Translations under genes and position numbers: made by a program
Shown here: piece by piece, positions 23,891 to 32,147 of the stretch
Layout: each line of letters begins with the position of its first letter
Position numbering within the stretch: the stretch's first letter is position 1
The notes under the pieces: generated by a model
Seen by the model: the letters and a program-made list of their open reading frames with translations, nothing else
Database searches by the model: none
Told to the model about the DNA's origin: nothing
DNA from: Bacillota bacterium
GTDB lineage: Bacteria; Bacillota; Clostridia; Clostridiales; Clostridiaceae
Direction: 5' to 3'
Assembly (NCBI GenBank): GCA_023445445.1
Contig: JAEXLD010000118.1
Location: forward strand, 1 to 64,000
DNA length: 64,000 bases

Positions 23891-24247
23891 ATGAAAAAAT
23901 ATATGATAGTTGCAATTGATAATTTAACTTTTGACAAAAGAGAAGATGCGGAACAACATGCAGAAGAGAATTTAAAATTAAAAGAGTATTTAATACAAGA
24001 TATAAAGACTTTGCAAGTTTGGGAATTTATAATTACAGAAAGCAATTATAAATATAGATTAACTACAACGGGAAACAATTCACTAAAGTATGGTAATTGC
24101 GAATTATGTAACGCTCATTCTTCAGAAACCTACATGCAAACCGAAGAACACTATTATTATATTGATGAAAATCACAAAGGATATACAAGACATAATTGTA
24201 ATAGTTATTTTGGGTGTAAAGAATGTTTAATTAAAATTAGGAGATAG
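23891..24247 (+). CDS. Cys-rich, probable zinc-binding protein
   Basis: 118 aa from ATG 23891 (AGAGGTG 6 nt upstream). N-terminal half is an alpha/beta segment; C-terminal half has CELCNAH and FGCKEC knuckles flanking His residues, a probable zinc site. Unknown role. Confidence 0.65.
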   Translation: MKKYMIVAIDNLTFDKREDAEQHAEENLKLKEYLIQDIKTLQVWEFIITESNYKYRLTTTGNNSLKYGNCELCNAHSSETYMQTEEHYYYIDENHKGYTRHNCNSYFGCKECLIKIRR

Positions 24248-24267
24248 AATATAAAGGAGGATTCACA

Positions 24268-24597
24268 ATGTTAGAAAAATTTTTAAATGAATATTTAGGT
24301 ATAGAGGAAAGAGTAAACGAAAGAGGTATAAAAGAAAAAATCAATCTTAATAAAAATCAAGATTTAGCATTTATAAGAAGTCAATTCAAAAGAAGATTAG
24401 TTACAAGTAATCCAAAAACAATAAGACTAATCAATAATAGATTGGAGGGGACTACAATAAGCTTAGAATGTAGTTGTAATAAGCCTTTAGATGTTAGGGT
24501 ATTAGAAGATAGAAATAAGATTTTAAGCCTTATAAGTGGATGGATCACTGAAGAAAGTAAATTAGGAAATACACCAATGAAGATAGAATTAATTTAA
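24268..24597 (+). CDS. Unknown 109-aa protein
   Basis: ATG 24268, AAAGGAGG 9 nt upstream. Mixed alpha/beta with a CSC motif (LECSCNKPLDVRVLEDRNKILSLI). Followed by a hairpin (AGTATATAAGG...CTTTATATATTCT) that may end the operon before the next promoter. No family. Confidence 0.65.
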   Translation: MLEKFLNEYLGIEERVNERGIKEKINLNKNQDLAFIRSQFKRRLVTSNPKTIRLINNRLEGTTISLECSCNKPLDVRVLEDRNKILSLISGWITEESKLGNTPMKIELI

Positions 24598-24679
24598 TTA
24601 TTGTTAGAGTATATAAGGAAATACTTTATATATTCTATAGAGTAATTAAAAATAAGTTTAATAATTAATTAAAAAGTGC

Positions 24680-24708
24680 TTGATATTTTAAAACGTATAT
24701 GATATAAT
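24680..24708 (+). promoter_or_regulatory. Sigma-A promoter
   Basis: TTGATA (24680-24685), 17 bp, TATAAT (24703-24708). The repeat element core ends 7 bp before the -35 box. Confidence 0.8.
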
Positions 24709-24799
24709 TATATCATAGAAAACGATTAAGAGAACTTTAAACATGTTATAATTAAAGTAAATAAAATTAATAATTTAAATATAAAGGAGTATGAGGAAA

Positions 24800-25081
24800 A
24801 TGAAAAATTATAAAGAAATTAAAGAGGAATTATTGCAAAATGAGAATATCTATAGAGTCAATATAGATAGTAGCAAAGAAAAGATTTTTATCAAACCAGT
24901 TCAAAATAAAGAGTTTTACTGGATTGGTGAACCTTTAAAGGAGTACGAGGAAGATGAAGACACAAGAACTATATATAATATAGGCGGAAGAGAATTTAAG
25001 ATTCATAGCTCAGAAAATTGTAACACAATTATATATGAAATAGTTTTAAAAGAAATTAAGAAACCAGTAAAAGCAAAATAA
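24800..25081 (+). CDS. Unknown 93-aa protein
   Basis: ATG 24800 with AAGGAG 10 nt upstream; ATG 24791 would overlap the ribosome-binding site. Acidic middle (KEYEEDEDTRTIYNIGGREFKIHSSEN) and a Lys-rich tail. Followed by hairpin GAGGATA-TTCACA-TATCCTC (25085-25104). Unknown. Confidence 0.65.
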   Translation: MKNYKEIKEELLQNENIYRVNIDSSKEKIFIKPVQNKEFYWIGEPLKEYEEDEDTRTIYNIGGREFKIHSSENCNTIIYEIVLKEIKKPVKAK

Positions 25082-25358
25082 AAAGAGGATATTCACATAT
25101 CCTCATAACAATAACACTCATGTTACGGTTAATCTTATTATTTAAAATATAATTTAAATACATTAAGTGTTATTAAATCAAGATTATCAAAGCAAACTAT
25201 AAAAGTCAAGAGAAATTATAAATAAATATGGAGAAAAATAAAAGGATTAAGTAGTCAAATACTTTCCAACTAGTTTATACTTTCTAGTCAATAAAAAAGT
25301 GGTTACATACATATAAAAAAATAAATGAAATAATTAATTAAAAGAAGGTGTTAAGAAA
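25082..25358. other. Intergenic stretch
   Basis: After a hairpin (25085-25104) it holds a loose inverted repeat AATAACACT...AGTGTTATT and a repeat element (core 25334) just before the next gene. No frame found. Confidence 0.4.
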
Positions 25359-25529
25359 ATGAAAGCTAAATCAAATACAAGTTACTATATAGAAAAATAT
25401 ACAGATAACATTATGGAGATAACAACTGTAGATGGCTATGTAAGCACAAATAGAATTCATAGGACAACATGCGGTGAAGATCCAGAGAAGATTTTAGAAG
25501 AATTTAAAAGCAAATTACAAAATGATTAA
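25359..25529 (+). CDS. Small 56-aa protein
   Basis: ATG 25359 with AAGGTG upstream and a repeat element before that. MKAKSNTSYYIEKYTDNI..., ending FKSKLQND; a TTAATTAA core overlaps the stop codon. Unknown. Confidence 0.6.
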   Translation: MKAKSNTSYYIEKYTDNIMEITTVDGYVSTNRIHRTTCGEDPEKILEEFKSKLQND

Positions 25530-25591
25530 TTAAAAGAAAAATTAATGAAATATTAGTTTTATAAATAAAGTGAAAGATGGAGGAATAAAAA

Positions 25592-25873
25592 ATGTTAATA
25601 AGCAAAGAAAAATTAAATTTAAATTCAATAGAGGGGAATAGAGTTGAGATTGAAATTAATCATAATGGGATAGATAGACTTAAGAGGAATATAGAAGATG
25701 AAAATGAGTATGTAGTAGTTTATGTATATTTTGACAATGATCTAAATGTTGAAAAAATAATGTTCGCAGTTCAAAGTACAGAAATAGCTATGTGCGATGA
25801 AATGATAGTTAATATAAGTGAAAATGAAAAAGAAGAAATTATAAGTTTTGCAAAACAAGAATTAAATAAATGA
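25592..25873 (+). CDS. Unknown 93-aa protein
   Basis: ATG 25592, TGGAGGA upstream. Strand-rich core (EYVVVYVYFDNDLNVEKIMFAV) followed by a C-terminal helix. Unknown. Confidence 0.65.
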   Translation: MLISKEKLNLNSIEGNRVEIEINHNGIDRLKRNIEDENEYVVVYVYFDNDLNVEKIMFAVQSTEIAMCDEMIVNISENEKEEIISFAKQELNK

Positions 25874-25903
25874 ATAATTTTAAATAGTATGGAGGATTGA
25901 AAA

Positions 25904-26188
25904 ATGAAAGAAGTTATAGAAAATGGAGTATATACTTGTTTAAATGAAAAAGGGGAAACAATATGTATTATAGAAAGCTTAGGAGATAATATCTATAAAG
26001 CAAAAAACAAAAGTTTACAAATAATATCAGAGATAAAATTTCTTGATAATGGAAATAAATTCATGAAATGTATTGAGAATAAAAACGCTGATAAAAATGG
26101 AAGGTTTAGAAAGTCCAATAAATTAATGGTTCATAATATGCAATGGTTGGCTTATATGTTAGAAGAAAAAGGGATTATAAGAAATTAA
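25904..26188 (+). CDS. Unknown 94-aa protein
   Basis: ATG 25904, TGGAGGA upstream. Starts with a small beta unit (ENGVYTCLNEKGETICIIES) and ends helical. Unknown. Confidence 0.65.
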   Translation: MKEVIENGVYTCLNEKGETICIIESLGDNIYKAKNKSLQIISEIKFLDNGNKFMKCIENKNADKNGRFRKSNKLMVHNMQWLAYMLEEKGIIRN

Positions 26189-26246
26189 AATTAAATAAAA
26201 GTAACAATTTATAATGAAAATTAATTAAAAGAAAGAGGTAATAAAA

Positions 26247-26483
26247 ATGAAAAAATTAGAATTATTAAAAGAAATCTGTAAATGGTACAACTACAATTTA
26301 ACAATAGCAGGAGAAAAAATTATCAATGATAATACCAATAGTGATGAATCTGTTTATATTTCAGTTGAAGAAGGTTTAAAGGATTGGCTTATAACACTAA
26401 AGGAAAGTAATAAATGTTGCATAGATGAACAAGTGCCTTTATTATGGTCAAATGAGGAAATAGAACTAATTAAAAGTATTTAA
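26247..26483 (+). CDS. Unknown 78-aa protein
   Basis: ATG 26247, AGAGGT upstream, repeat element core 26221. Trp-containing, acidic (EEGLKDWLITLKESNK). Unknown. Confidence 0.6.
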   Translation: MKKLELLKEICKWYNYNLTIAGEKIINDNTNSDESVYISVEEGLKDWLITLKESNKCCIDEQVPLLWSNEEIELIKSI

Positions 26484-26575
26484 GTAGTTTGAAGAGCCTA
26501 CATAAAGAAAAAAATTATGTAGGTTGGTCAAAACATTTAAATAAAAATAAATTAAAAGAAAGAGGGAATTATAAA

Positions 26576-26875
26576 ATGGTAAATATAAAAATATTAAATT
26601 CAGAGATTGATTTACAAGATGAGGAGTTAACGATTTATCATACAACTTTAGAAATTAATGATAAAAGATATGCCAATATAGGAAAAAATTTAGATAAAGA
26701 AAACTTTAATAATAGTTGTTTTTTAGTTATAACTTCTATGGAGGAAAATAAAGTGCAAAGTATGGATTTAAACTACGTTACTAACAATGGGAATATTGAA
26801 GAAATAGAACCTTTATTCAAAGGTAATGAATTAAGAAAGAGGGTTGTTGAGGATATAGTTAATAACTTATGGTAA
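26576..26875 (+). CDS. Unknown 99-aa protein
   Basis: ATG 26576 is preceded by AGAGGG at 8 nt; the frame is open to 26489 but without a site there. Strand-rich (VNIKILNSEIDLQDEELTIYHTTLEI). Unknown. Confidence 0.6.
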   Translation: MVNIKILNSEIDLQDEELTIYHTTLEINDKRYANIGKNLDKENFNNSCFLVITSMEENKVQSMDLNYVTNNGNIEEIEPLFKGNELRKRVVEDIVNNLW

Positions 26876-26921
26876 ATAGTATATAAAATAAGTAATTTAT
26901 AGTAAATTAGAGGTAGTAAGC

Positions 26922-27167
26922 ATGAGTAAATTTAATGAAAAAATGTTTGAGCATATAGAGCTTCATAACATGAAGTGGGAAAAGCAAGAGTTAGAAAATA
27001 TAATAGAGAAAAAGAAAAACGATATAGAAGAATATTATTTAAATGAAGTATTAAATATATTAAATGAAGTGTGGATAGAAGGAAATACAAAACCTACTGA
27101 AAAAGAAATGAGGGAACTTTTAACAGGTTTCTTAAGAACAATAAAAGAAATTGAAAGAGAAAATTAA
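26922..27167 (+). CDS. Helical 81-aa protein
   Basis: ATG 26922 with AGAGGT upstream. Strongly helical and charged, likely coiled coil (WEKQELENIIEKKKNDIEEYY). Unknown. Confidence 0.6.
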   Translation: MSKFNEKMFEHIELHNMKWEKQELENIIEKKKNDIEEYYLNEVLNILNEVWIEGNTKPTEKEMRELLTGFLRTIKEIEREN

Positions 27168-27219
27168 ATTTAAATGAAATTAGTTTTAATATAAAAAAAT
27201 AAGTATATGGAGCGTGTTA

Positions 27220-27375
27220 ATGATGAATAGCATGGAATTATATAAAATGATAAATAAGTTAAATGAGAATCAAATGTATAATGTTTTAAGAAATATGGTA
27301 ACGACAAGTGATTGTGTTAGAACTGTTTTAAAGCAATGCTTAGAGCATGAATTAAATAAATCAATAGAATGTTAA
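27220..27375 (+). CDS. Small 51-aa helical protein
   Basis: MMNSMELYKMINKLNENQMYN..., ATG 27220 with TGGAG 7 nt upstream. Three helices likely, with one Cys pair not forming a knuckle. Unknown. Confidence 0.55.
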   Translation: MMNSMELYKMINKLNENQMYNVLRNMVTTSDCVRTVLKQCLEHELNKSIEC

Positions 27376-27396
27376 ATGATATGGAGTATGGCAATT

Positions 27397-27603
27397 ATGT
27401 TATTAGGAGATTTAATCGGTGTGCTTTTAGATAAAGATACTTTTACATCTTTTGTTAATGAAAATATAAAGAAAATAAATTTGCAACTAATAAAAGAAAA
27501 AAATCAATATATTATAATTAACAATAATCAGAATATTAGAATGTATGTTGATGTAAAGGAAATAGGTAATAATGAGTTGGTTATAAGTAATATTAGATGT
27601 TAA
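27397..27603 (+). CDS. Unknown 68-aa protein
   Basis: I start at ATG 27397 (TGGAG 10 nt upstream); earlier ATGs at 27376 and 27388 crowd or overlap the site. Hydrophobic first 20 residues, then INLQLIKEKNQYIIINNNQ. Unknown. Confidence 0.5.
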   Translation: MLLGDLIGVLLDKDTFTSFVNENIKKINLQLIKEKNQYIIINNNQNIRMYVDVKEIGNNELVISNIRC

Positions 27604-27664
27604 AATCATAATAAAACAAGTGATTTAAGTATTATAAAAAAAATAATTATATGGAGGTTTTAAA

Positions 27665-27853
27665 ATGAAATCGTTGAGTAAAAGATTAATTGAATTAGCA
27701 AGTAGGGTAGGTAAGTTAGAAGATTTATATGACAATCTTGAGGAAGGACACGAGGATGAACAAGACTTAGAAATAGAGTTAAGCTCAATTGAAAGCTGTA
27801 TAAATGATTTAGAGAGAGAAATGGAAGATGTAAAAGAAGGATATGGAATTTAA
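27665..27853 (+). CDS. Small coiled-coil protein
   Basis: 62 aa, ATG 27665 with TGGAGG upstream. Almost entirely heptad-like acidic helix (LEDLYDNLEEGHEDEQDLEIE...). Followed by two hairpins at 27868-27912 (ACTACTCC/GGGGTAGT and ACAAG/CTTGT). Unknown. Confidence 0.6.
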   Translation: MKSLSKRLIELASRVGKLEDLYDNLEEGHEDEQDLEIELSSIESCINDLEREMEDVKEGYGI

Positions 27854-27962
27854 TAAAGTATACTAACCGAAACTACTCCAATGCGGGGTAGTCAATACAA
27901 GATTACAACTTGTGTTCTGAAGATGGCAAGTTAAAATAATAAATTTAATGAGGTGAATGAAA

Positions 27963-28313
27963 ATGGAGGAATTAATTAACTTTCAAAAAGAAATAAAAGA
28001 TTGGGATATAGAAAAACTTTTAAAAGAAATTATGTGGTGTTACCATTATAGCATAGGTTCAATAAATGATGGAGTAAAAGAAGAGTATGAGGGAAAAATT
28101 TTATTATTAAAAATGGAAATAGTGTCAAGAACTAAATATGAGGATATTATGAAACCTAAGTATAATGTTGGCGAATTAGTGAGTGTTAATGGAATTGATA
28201 TGTTTTACTTTATAGTAGAGGAAATACATATACTAAAAGAAAAAATTGTTTATACTTTAAATAATGGTAGCACTATTGGAGAATGGGAAGAAAAATATAT
28301 TGATGTGATATAA
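27963..28313 (+). CDS. Unknown 116-aa protein
   Basis: ATG 27963 with GAGGTG 7 nt upstream. N-terminal helices, then a compact C-terminal barrel-like part (KYNVGELVSVNGIDMFYFIVEEIHILKEKIVYTL), seen in small phage proteins. Unknown. Confidence 0.65.
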   Translation: MEELINFQKEIKDWDIEKLLKEIMWCYHYSIGSINDGVKEEYEGKILLLKMEIVSRTKYEDIMKPKYNVGELVSVNGIDMFYFIVEEIHILKEKIVYTLNNGSTIGEWEEKYIDVI

Positions 28314-28407
28314 AATCAATCTTTTGATAATAAATAAGAAAAATTTTTAAGTGATGAATAAAAATGGTATAATAAATATTATAAAAATAAAAGGGAGATA
28401 TAAGATT

Positions 28408-28617
28408 ATGGAAGTTGTGGATATCAGAGAAAGAATTAAGAATTTAGTTAATGAAGAATATTCTAAAATGACATTTAGTAAAAAATATAGCAACAGAGCA
28501 AGACTATCAAATATATGTGAAGATATTATCTATAATCAATGGGGAATCAGTAGTAACGAGATGTGGGAAATAGTAGATGAATATGTTGAAGAGTTAATAT
28601 CAGACGAAGAAGATTAA
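28408..28617 (+). CDS. Unknown 69-aa protein
   Basis: ATG 28408 with AAGGGAG 10 nt upstream; open frame further upstream lacks a site. Helical, ends in an acidic tail ELISDEED. Unknown. Confidence 0.6.
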   Translation: MEVVDIRERIKNLVNEEYSKMTFSKKYSNRARLSNICEDIIYNQWGISSNEMWEIVDEYVEELISDEED

Positions 28618-28720
28618 GTATATAAAAATGTAGAGAATTTTAAATATGAAAGAAGTATAAGAAAATAATATATAAAACTAGAATTTTAACTATTAAGGAA
28701 AATAGAGGAGGATATAAAAA

Positions 28721-28810
28721 TTGAGTAAAATAATAATAGGAAGTTATATTCAAACAACAGAGGAATATAAGAAAATAAAGAGTTATATAGGAAAAATTAA
28801 TGGTTTATAA
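28721..28810 (+). CDS. Short peptide of 29 aa
   Basis: TTG 28721 preceded by AGAGGAGG. MSKIIIGSYIQTTEEYKKIK... Short, but the ribosome-binding site is very good. Unknown. Confidence 0.4.
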   Translation: MSKIIIGSYIQTTEEYKKIKSYIGKINGL

Positions 28811-28873
28811 AAGATTAGATTAATAAACAATATGATATTATTGAAAGAAGTAAAAAAATAAGGGGGAATTATT

Positions 28874-29002
28874 ATGAGAGATAATTGGCTAATTATTTAT
28901 AAGCACGGAGGGAAACAATACAGAGAATTTGGCAGTTTTCAAAGAATTAAGACTATTAAAGAGTTTGCTGAAGAAGTTGTTTCAACAGAATTTATTGGAT
29001 AG
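28874..29002 (+). CDS. Small 42-aa protein
   Basis: ATG 28874 with AGGGGG upstream. MRDNWLIIYKHGGKQYREFG... looks like a single beta-hairpin plus helix. Unknown. Confidence 0.45.
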   Translation: MRDNWLIIYKHGGKQYREFGSFQRIKTIKEFAEEVVSTEFIG

Positions 29003-29068
29003 AGCATTGTGTAACTTAGAAAGAATGCTATTTTTGTGACTATTACGAAACAAGGAGGAGTATAAAAA

Positions 29069-29293
29069 ATGGAAAATAAGTTTATAAAATTTAATGATAA
29101 TATGAGAACAACAATTAATATTTCAGATATTACTTTATTTTTTAAACAAAAGATAGATGGCTCTAATGCTTATTTTAACATGACTTTTCTATTTAAAAAT
29201 GGAGAAAATTTAACTTTAAGATACGAGTTAGAAAACGAGGATAAATATAATGAAGATGTTAAATATTTAGATAGCTTAATATCAAGAAGATAA
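29069..29293 (+). CDS. Unknown 74-aa protein
   Basis: ATG 29069 with AAGGAGGA upstream. Strand-rich (MRTTINISDITLFFKQKIDG), ending in a helix. Followed by hairpin AGGAGA/TCTCCT (about 29345-29361). Unknown. Confidence 0.65.
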   Translation: MENKFIKFNDNMRTTINISDITLFFKQKIDGSNAYFNMTFLFKNGENLTLRYELENEDKYNEDVKYLDSLISRR

Positions 29294-29445
29294 TTCGCAA
29301 TTCAGAAATAATAATCAATAAAATGGATATTTCAAATACTAATGAGGAGATATATTCTCCTAACCATACATAAGATAATTAATTAAAAAAACAAATGATA
29401 AAATATATAATAAGAAAAAAATTATTAAAAGGTGAGGGATGTTAT

Positions 29446-29625
29446 ATGTTTTATCTAAGCGTATCAATGGAATTTATATTAAAAATGGCTTGTATATGGT
29501 TGCCTTATGTAATAGGTGTAGTTTTATTACTTGTATCAATAACTAGGCTTAAAAAGGATTCTAACTGGCTTAAAAGAGTAATACATAATTGGTATTTAAC
29601 TATGCTAGGAGAAAAAATTTTATGA
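29446..29625 (+). CDS. Small single-span membrane protein
   Basis: 59 aa from ATG 29446 (AAGGTGAG 9 nt upstream). Membrane helix MACIWLPYVIGVVLLLVSIT, then a basic amphipathic tail. Overlaps the next gene by ATGA, so probably co-translated with it. Confidence 0.6.
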   Translation: MFYLSVSMEFILKMACIWLPYVIGVVLLLVSITRLKKDSNWLKRVIHNWYLTMLGEKIL

Positions 29626-29822
29626 GTATGTTTGAAATAATGAAATTGGTTGTAGAAAAATCTTATGATGGAAAACATTTAATGTTTAGTGGATACTTTA
29701 GAAAAAGAATGTTTTTTGGATCAAATGAATGTGGAAAATTTAGAATAATAAATAATAATGACTTTTATGAATTTGAACAAGAACATATATTAAAATATAT
29801 AAATAATTATTTAAAGAAATAA
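29622..29822 (+). CDS. Unknown 66-aa protein
   Basis: ATG 29622 overlaps the stop of the membrane-protein gene (ATGA), with GGAG 10 nt upstream. Basic/aromatic (YDGKHLMFSGYFRKRMFFGS). Unknown. Confidence 0.55.
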   Translation: MSMFEIMKLVVEKSYDGKHLMFSGYFRKRMFFGSNECGKFRIINNNDFYEFEQEHILKYINNYLKK

Positions 29823-29895
29823 GGTTTTCTAAGGGGTGTTTTCCTAAATAAAGCCCTATCCAACAAAAATAATTTAAATTAAAAGGAGAATAATA

Positions 29896-30216
29896 ATGAG
29901 TAGGAAAATAAATAAAGAGTTTAAGGAAAGAATATTAAACAATAAGGTTAAGGCAGAAAGTAAGTATAAGGAAAAAATTAAAGAGAAGAGTATTGTAACA
30001 GTAGAGTTAGAGGAAAATAATTTAATAGCCAAAGTTGATAGAGGAAATTTATTTGTAGACAGTAGAGAGGTTAGAGAATTAATTAAAGACATATTCTATA
30101 CAAATGCAGAGCTAAAGGAAAATACTGTTATAAATTTAGATAATATCTGTGATGTGTGCTATAAATTAAGCTATAAAGGGAAAGTTAATAATGAAGTCTT
30201 ATTTAGTTTATGTTAA
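29896..30216 (+). CDS. Unknown 106-aa basic protein
   Basis: ATG 29896 with AAAGGAG upstream. Lys/Glu-rich N-terminus (SRKINKEFKERILNNKVKAESKYKEK), then a mixed fold with CDVC at residues about 90-95. Last gene of the small-gene array. Unknown. Confidence 0.65.
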   Translation: MSRKINKEFKERILNNKVKAESKYKEKIKEKSIVTVELEENNLIAKVDRGNLFVDSREVRELIKDIFYTNAELKENTVINLDNICDVCYKLSYKGKVNNEVLFSLC

Positions 30217-30306
30217 AAAGTTCAAATAATAGGAAAATTTTTGTTGCAATAATTAATTAAAAAGAATATAATAATAATATAGAGATTTAAGGAAAGGAGA
30301 AAAGTT

Positions 30307-31257
30307 ATGGATACTGAAATTAAAGATAGGTTCTTGATGAAATTTGATAAAGCAAATACTGTAAAAACTTATAAGGGAAACATAGATGGTTTTTATGAAT
30401 TTGTATTATCTAGGAAAACTTTTAATACTGATAAAGAATTATTAAGTGCTATAGATTTTAATGATGTTGAAGACTATTTCTATGATATGAAAAAAAGTAA
30501 TCAATACAAAAAAAGTACGATGAATTTAAAAATAAATGTACTAAACGAGTTTTTTGACTTTGCAATAAAAAGAAGAGTTATGTCTTTTAATCTAACTGAT
30601 ACAATAGATAGATTTAGTAAAGAAGAAGTGAAAAAAGATCAGACGAAAAAATATATACCTAGTATTCAAGAAATTAAAAGATTAATTAATGCATCGTATG
30701 ATAAAAAACCAGACGGTCGATGTCAAGATTTTAATAATGTAAGAAATAGATTCTTTATTGCATTATTAACTTCTACTGGTATGAGAGTAGATGAAGCTTT
30801 AGGAATTGAACTAAGTGATATAGAATACGTTTCAAATGGATGCTACATGATAAATATAAATGGTGAGAGAGTTAAAAATGGGATGGATAAAAGAGTACCT
30901 ATTCCTAAAAGTATAATATCAATATTTGAGGAATACAAAATTAGAAGGATGATAAGAAATGAAAAATTTAACTCAAATTTACTATTTTTCGGAATGAGAG
31001 GTAAAAAACTATCTGGAAGTAGAACTAATGAAATATTAGAAGAGTATTGTCAAAGATCTAATATGAATATCCATATAACAAATCATTGCTTTAGGCATTT
31101 CTTAACCGAATACCTAAGAAGCAAGGGGTACGACATAGGGTTAGTTTATAAAATTATGGGTTGGTATGAAGATGGAATCATAACTAATTATCATGGTGAG
31201 GCTACAGATAAAGCATATGATGAATTAAAACTAAGGATGTGCGATGTTTTGGGGTAG
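30307..31257 (+). CDS. Tyrosine recombinase (integrase/Xer type)
   Basis: 316 aa. N-terminal SAM-like core-binding domain (about 1-100), catalytic domain with Arg160 (TGMRVDEALG), His260-x-x-Arg263 (NHCFRHFLTEY) and nucleophile Tyr295 (ITNYHGE). The second His of the catalytic set is Trp (MGWYED), an accepted variant. It may resolve dimers of the element or integrate it. AAAGGAGA precedes ATG 30307. Convergent with a minus-strand XRE gene. No att site can be defined by eye. Confidence 0.85.
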   Translation: MDTEIKDRFLMKFDKANTVKTYKGNIDGFYEFVLSRKTFNTDKELLSAIDFNDVEDYFYDMKKSNQYKKSTMNLKINVLNEFFDFAIKRRVMSFNLTDTIDRFSKEEVKKDQTKKYIPSIQEIKRLINASYDKKPDGRCQDFNNVRNRFFIALLTSTGMRVDEALGIELSDIEYVSNGCYMININGERVKNGMDKRVPIPKSIISIFEEYKIRRMIRNEKFNSNLLFFGMRGKKLSGSRTNEILEEYCQRSNMNIHITNHCFRHFLTEYLRSKGYDIGLVYKIMGWYEDGIITNYHGEATDKAYDELKLRMCDVLG

Positions 31258-31277
31258 CGTATAAACTCCTACCCCAA

Positions 31278-31496
31278 TTAATCTTTATGATTTTTACAAT
31301 CGCAATGTAATAAGTCTAAAGGACATACATCAAGAGCTTTAGCAATTATCTCTAGGGTTTGTATTGTTGGGTTAGCTATGCTATGTTTTGCTTCTAACTC
31401 CGAAATATAAGATTGTGAAAGTCCCGTTTTAAAAGCTAATTCTTCTTGTGTGATACCTTTCAGTCGTCTTATGTTCTTTATGTCGAAATGTATCAT
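31278..31496 (-). CDS. XRE-family (Cro/CI-like) repressor
   Basis: 72 aa, one helix-turn-helix domain: IRRLKGITQEELAFKTGLSQSYISELEAKHS. Ends NPTIQTLEIIAKALDVCPLDLLHCDC. No dimerisation or peptidase domain. Convergent with the integrase gene; its promoter faces the SOS-box promoter, so it probably controls that divergent region. Confidence 0.85.
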   Translation of the reverse strand: MIHFDIKNIRRLKGITQEELAFKTGLSQSYISELEAKHSIANPTIQTLEIIAKALDVCPLDLLHCDCKNHKD

Positions 31497-31671
31497 TAGT
31501 TTTAATCACCATTTTAATTATAATTAATAATTATATAAAAACAAATGCATAATTTTTTCCAAATTAGTTGTTTGATAGGGAAAATATCGTTACTGGTGAT
31601 AAGTATCTTTTTAATTTCATGTTATAATTAATTAAAAGTACTTTTAAAATACGTTTTAAATAAAATATGTG

Positions 31672-31700
31672 TTGACTATTTATGGGAAAGGGTATAAAAT
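31672..31700 (+). promoter_or_regulatory. Promoter with downstream SOS box
   Basis: TTGACT (31672-31677), 17 bp, TAAAAT (31695-31700). The SOS box starts 15 bp downstream, over the likely transcription start. A repeat element (core 31628) is 36 bp upstream, further than in other promoters. Confidence 0.65.
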
Positions 31701-31714
31701 CATATTACAGAAAT

Positions 31715-31728
31715 CGAACGTTTGTTCG
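31715..31728. promoter_or_regulatory. LexA/DinR (SOS) box
   Basis: CGAACGTTTGTTCG, a perfect inverted repeat CGAAC-N4-GTTCG, matching the Gram-positive LexA consensus (CGAAC, four bases, GTTYG). It extends outward to ATCGAAC/GTTCGAT. Placed at the start point of the next gene's promoter. Confidence 0.8.
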
Positions 31729-31772
31729 ATAAACATAATTCATTTTATTATAAATAGCAGGGGGAGAATTTG

Positions 31773-32042
31773 ATGGAGAAAGTGAATATGTCTATGGATG
31801 ATGAGAAATTATTAATGAATACTTTGGTAAATAATATGTTTAAAGAGAATAAAAAAACGTTTAGAGAATTTATGATTTATAATATTGATACAAATGTAGT
31901 TGTAAACGATGGCGAAGCTACATATATAGTACAATTAAGAGGAAATTTGATAAATGAAGTGGAGAAAGTGTATTATGTAGATGATGATTTAGCAAGTATT
32001 TTATTACATAATGGAAGGCATATGGAAATAAGAATATTGTAA
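31773..32042 (+). CDS. SOS-controlled small protein
   Basis: 89 aa from ATG 31773 (GGGGGAG 6 nt upstream; TTG 31770 also open). N-terminus helical, then a beta part (VVNDGEATYIVQLRGNLINEVEKVYYVDDD). Its promoter carries the SOS box, so it should be made on DNA damage. By position between an XRE repressor and the MrpR-like operon it may be an antirepressor or inducer. No family recognised. Confidence 0.7.
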   Translation: MEKVNMSMDDEKLLMNTLVNNMFKENKKTFREFMIYNIDTNVVVNDGEATYIVQLRGNLINEVEKVYYVDDDLASILLHNGRHMEIRIL

Positions 32043-32081
32043 ATAAATTGACGATTTTTATTATTTAATTAATTATTTTCT

Positions 32082-32110
32082 TTGCAAATACATACTAAAT
32101 GTAGTATAAT
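32082..32110 (+). promoter_or_regulatory. Promoter of the DGQHR/MrpR-like operon
   Basis: TTGCAA (32082-32087), 17 bp, TATAAT (32105-32110). The spacer and -10 hold a dyad ATACTAAATGTAGTAT, a possible operator. An inverted repeat element (core 32065) is 9 bp upstream of the -35 box. Confidence 0.7.
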
Positions 32111-32147
32111 AATAATAAATTAATAAATTGAAAAGGAGTAATAACAA

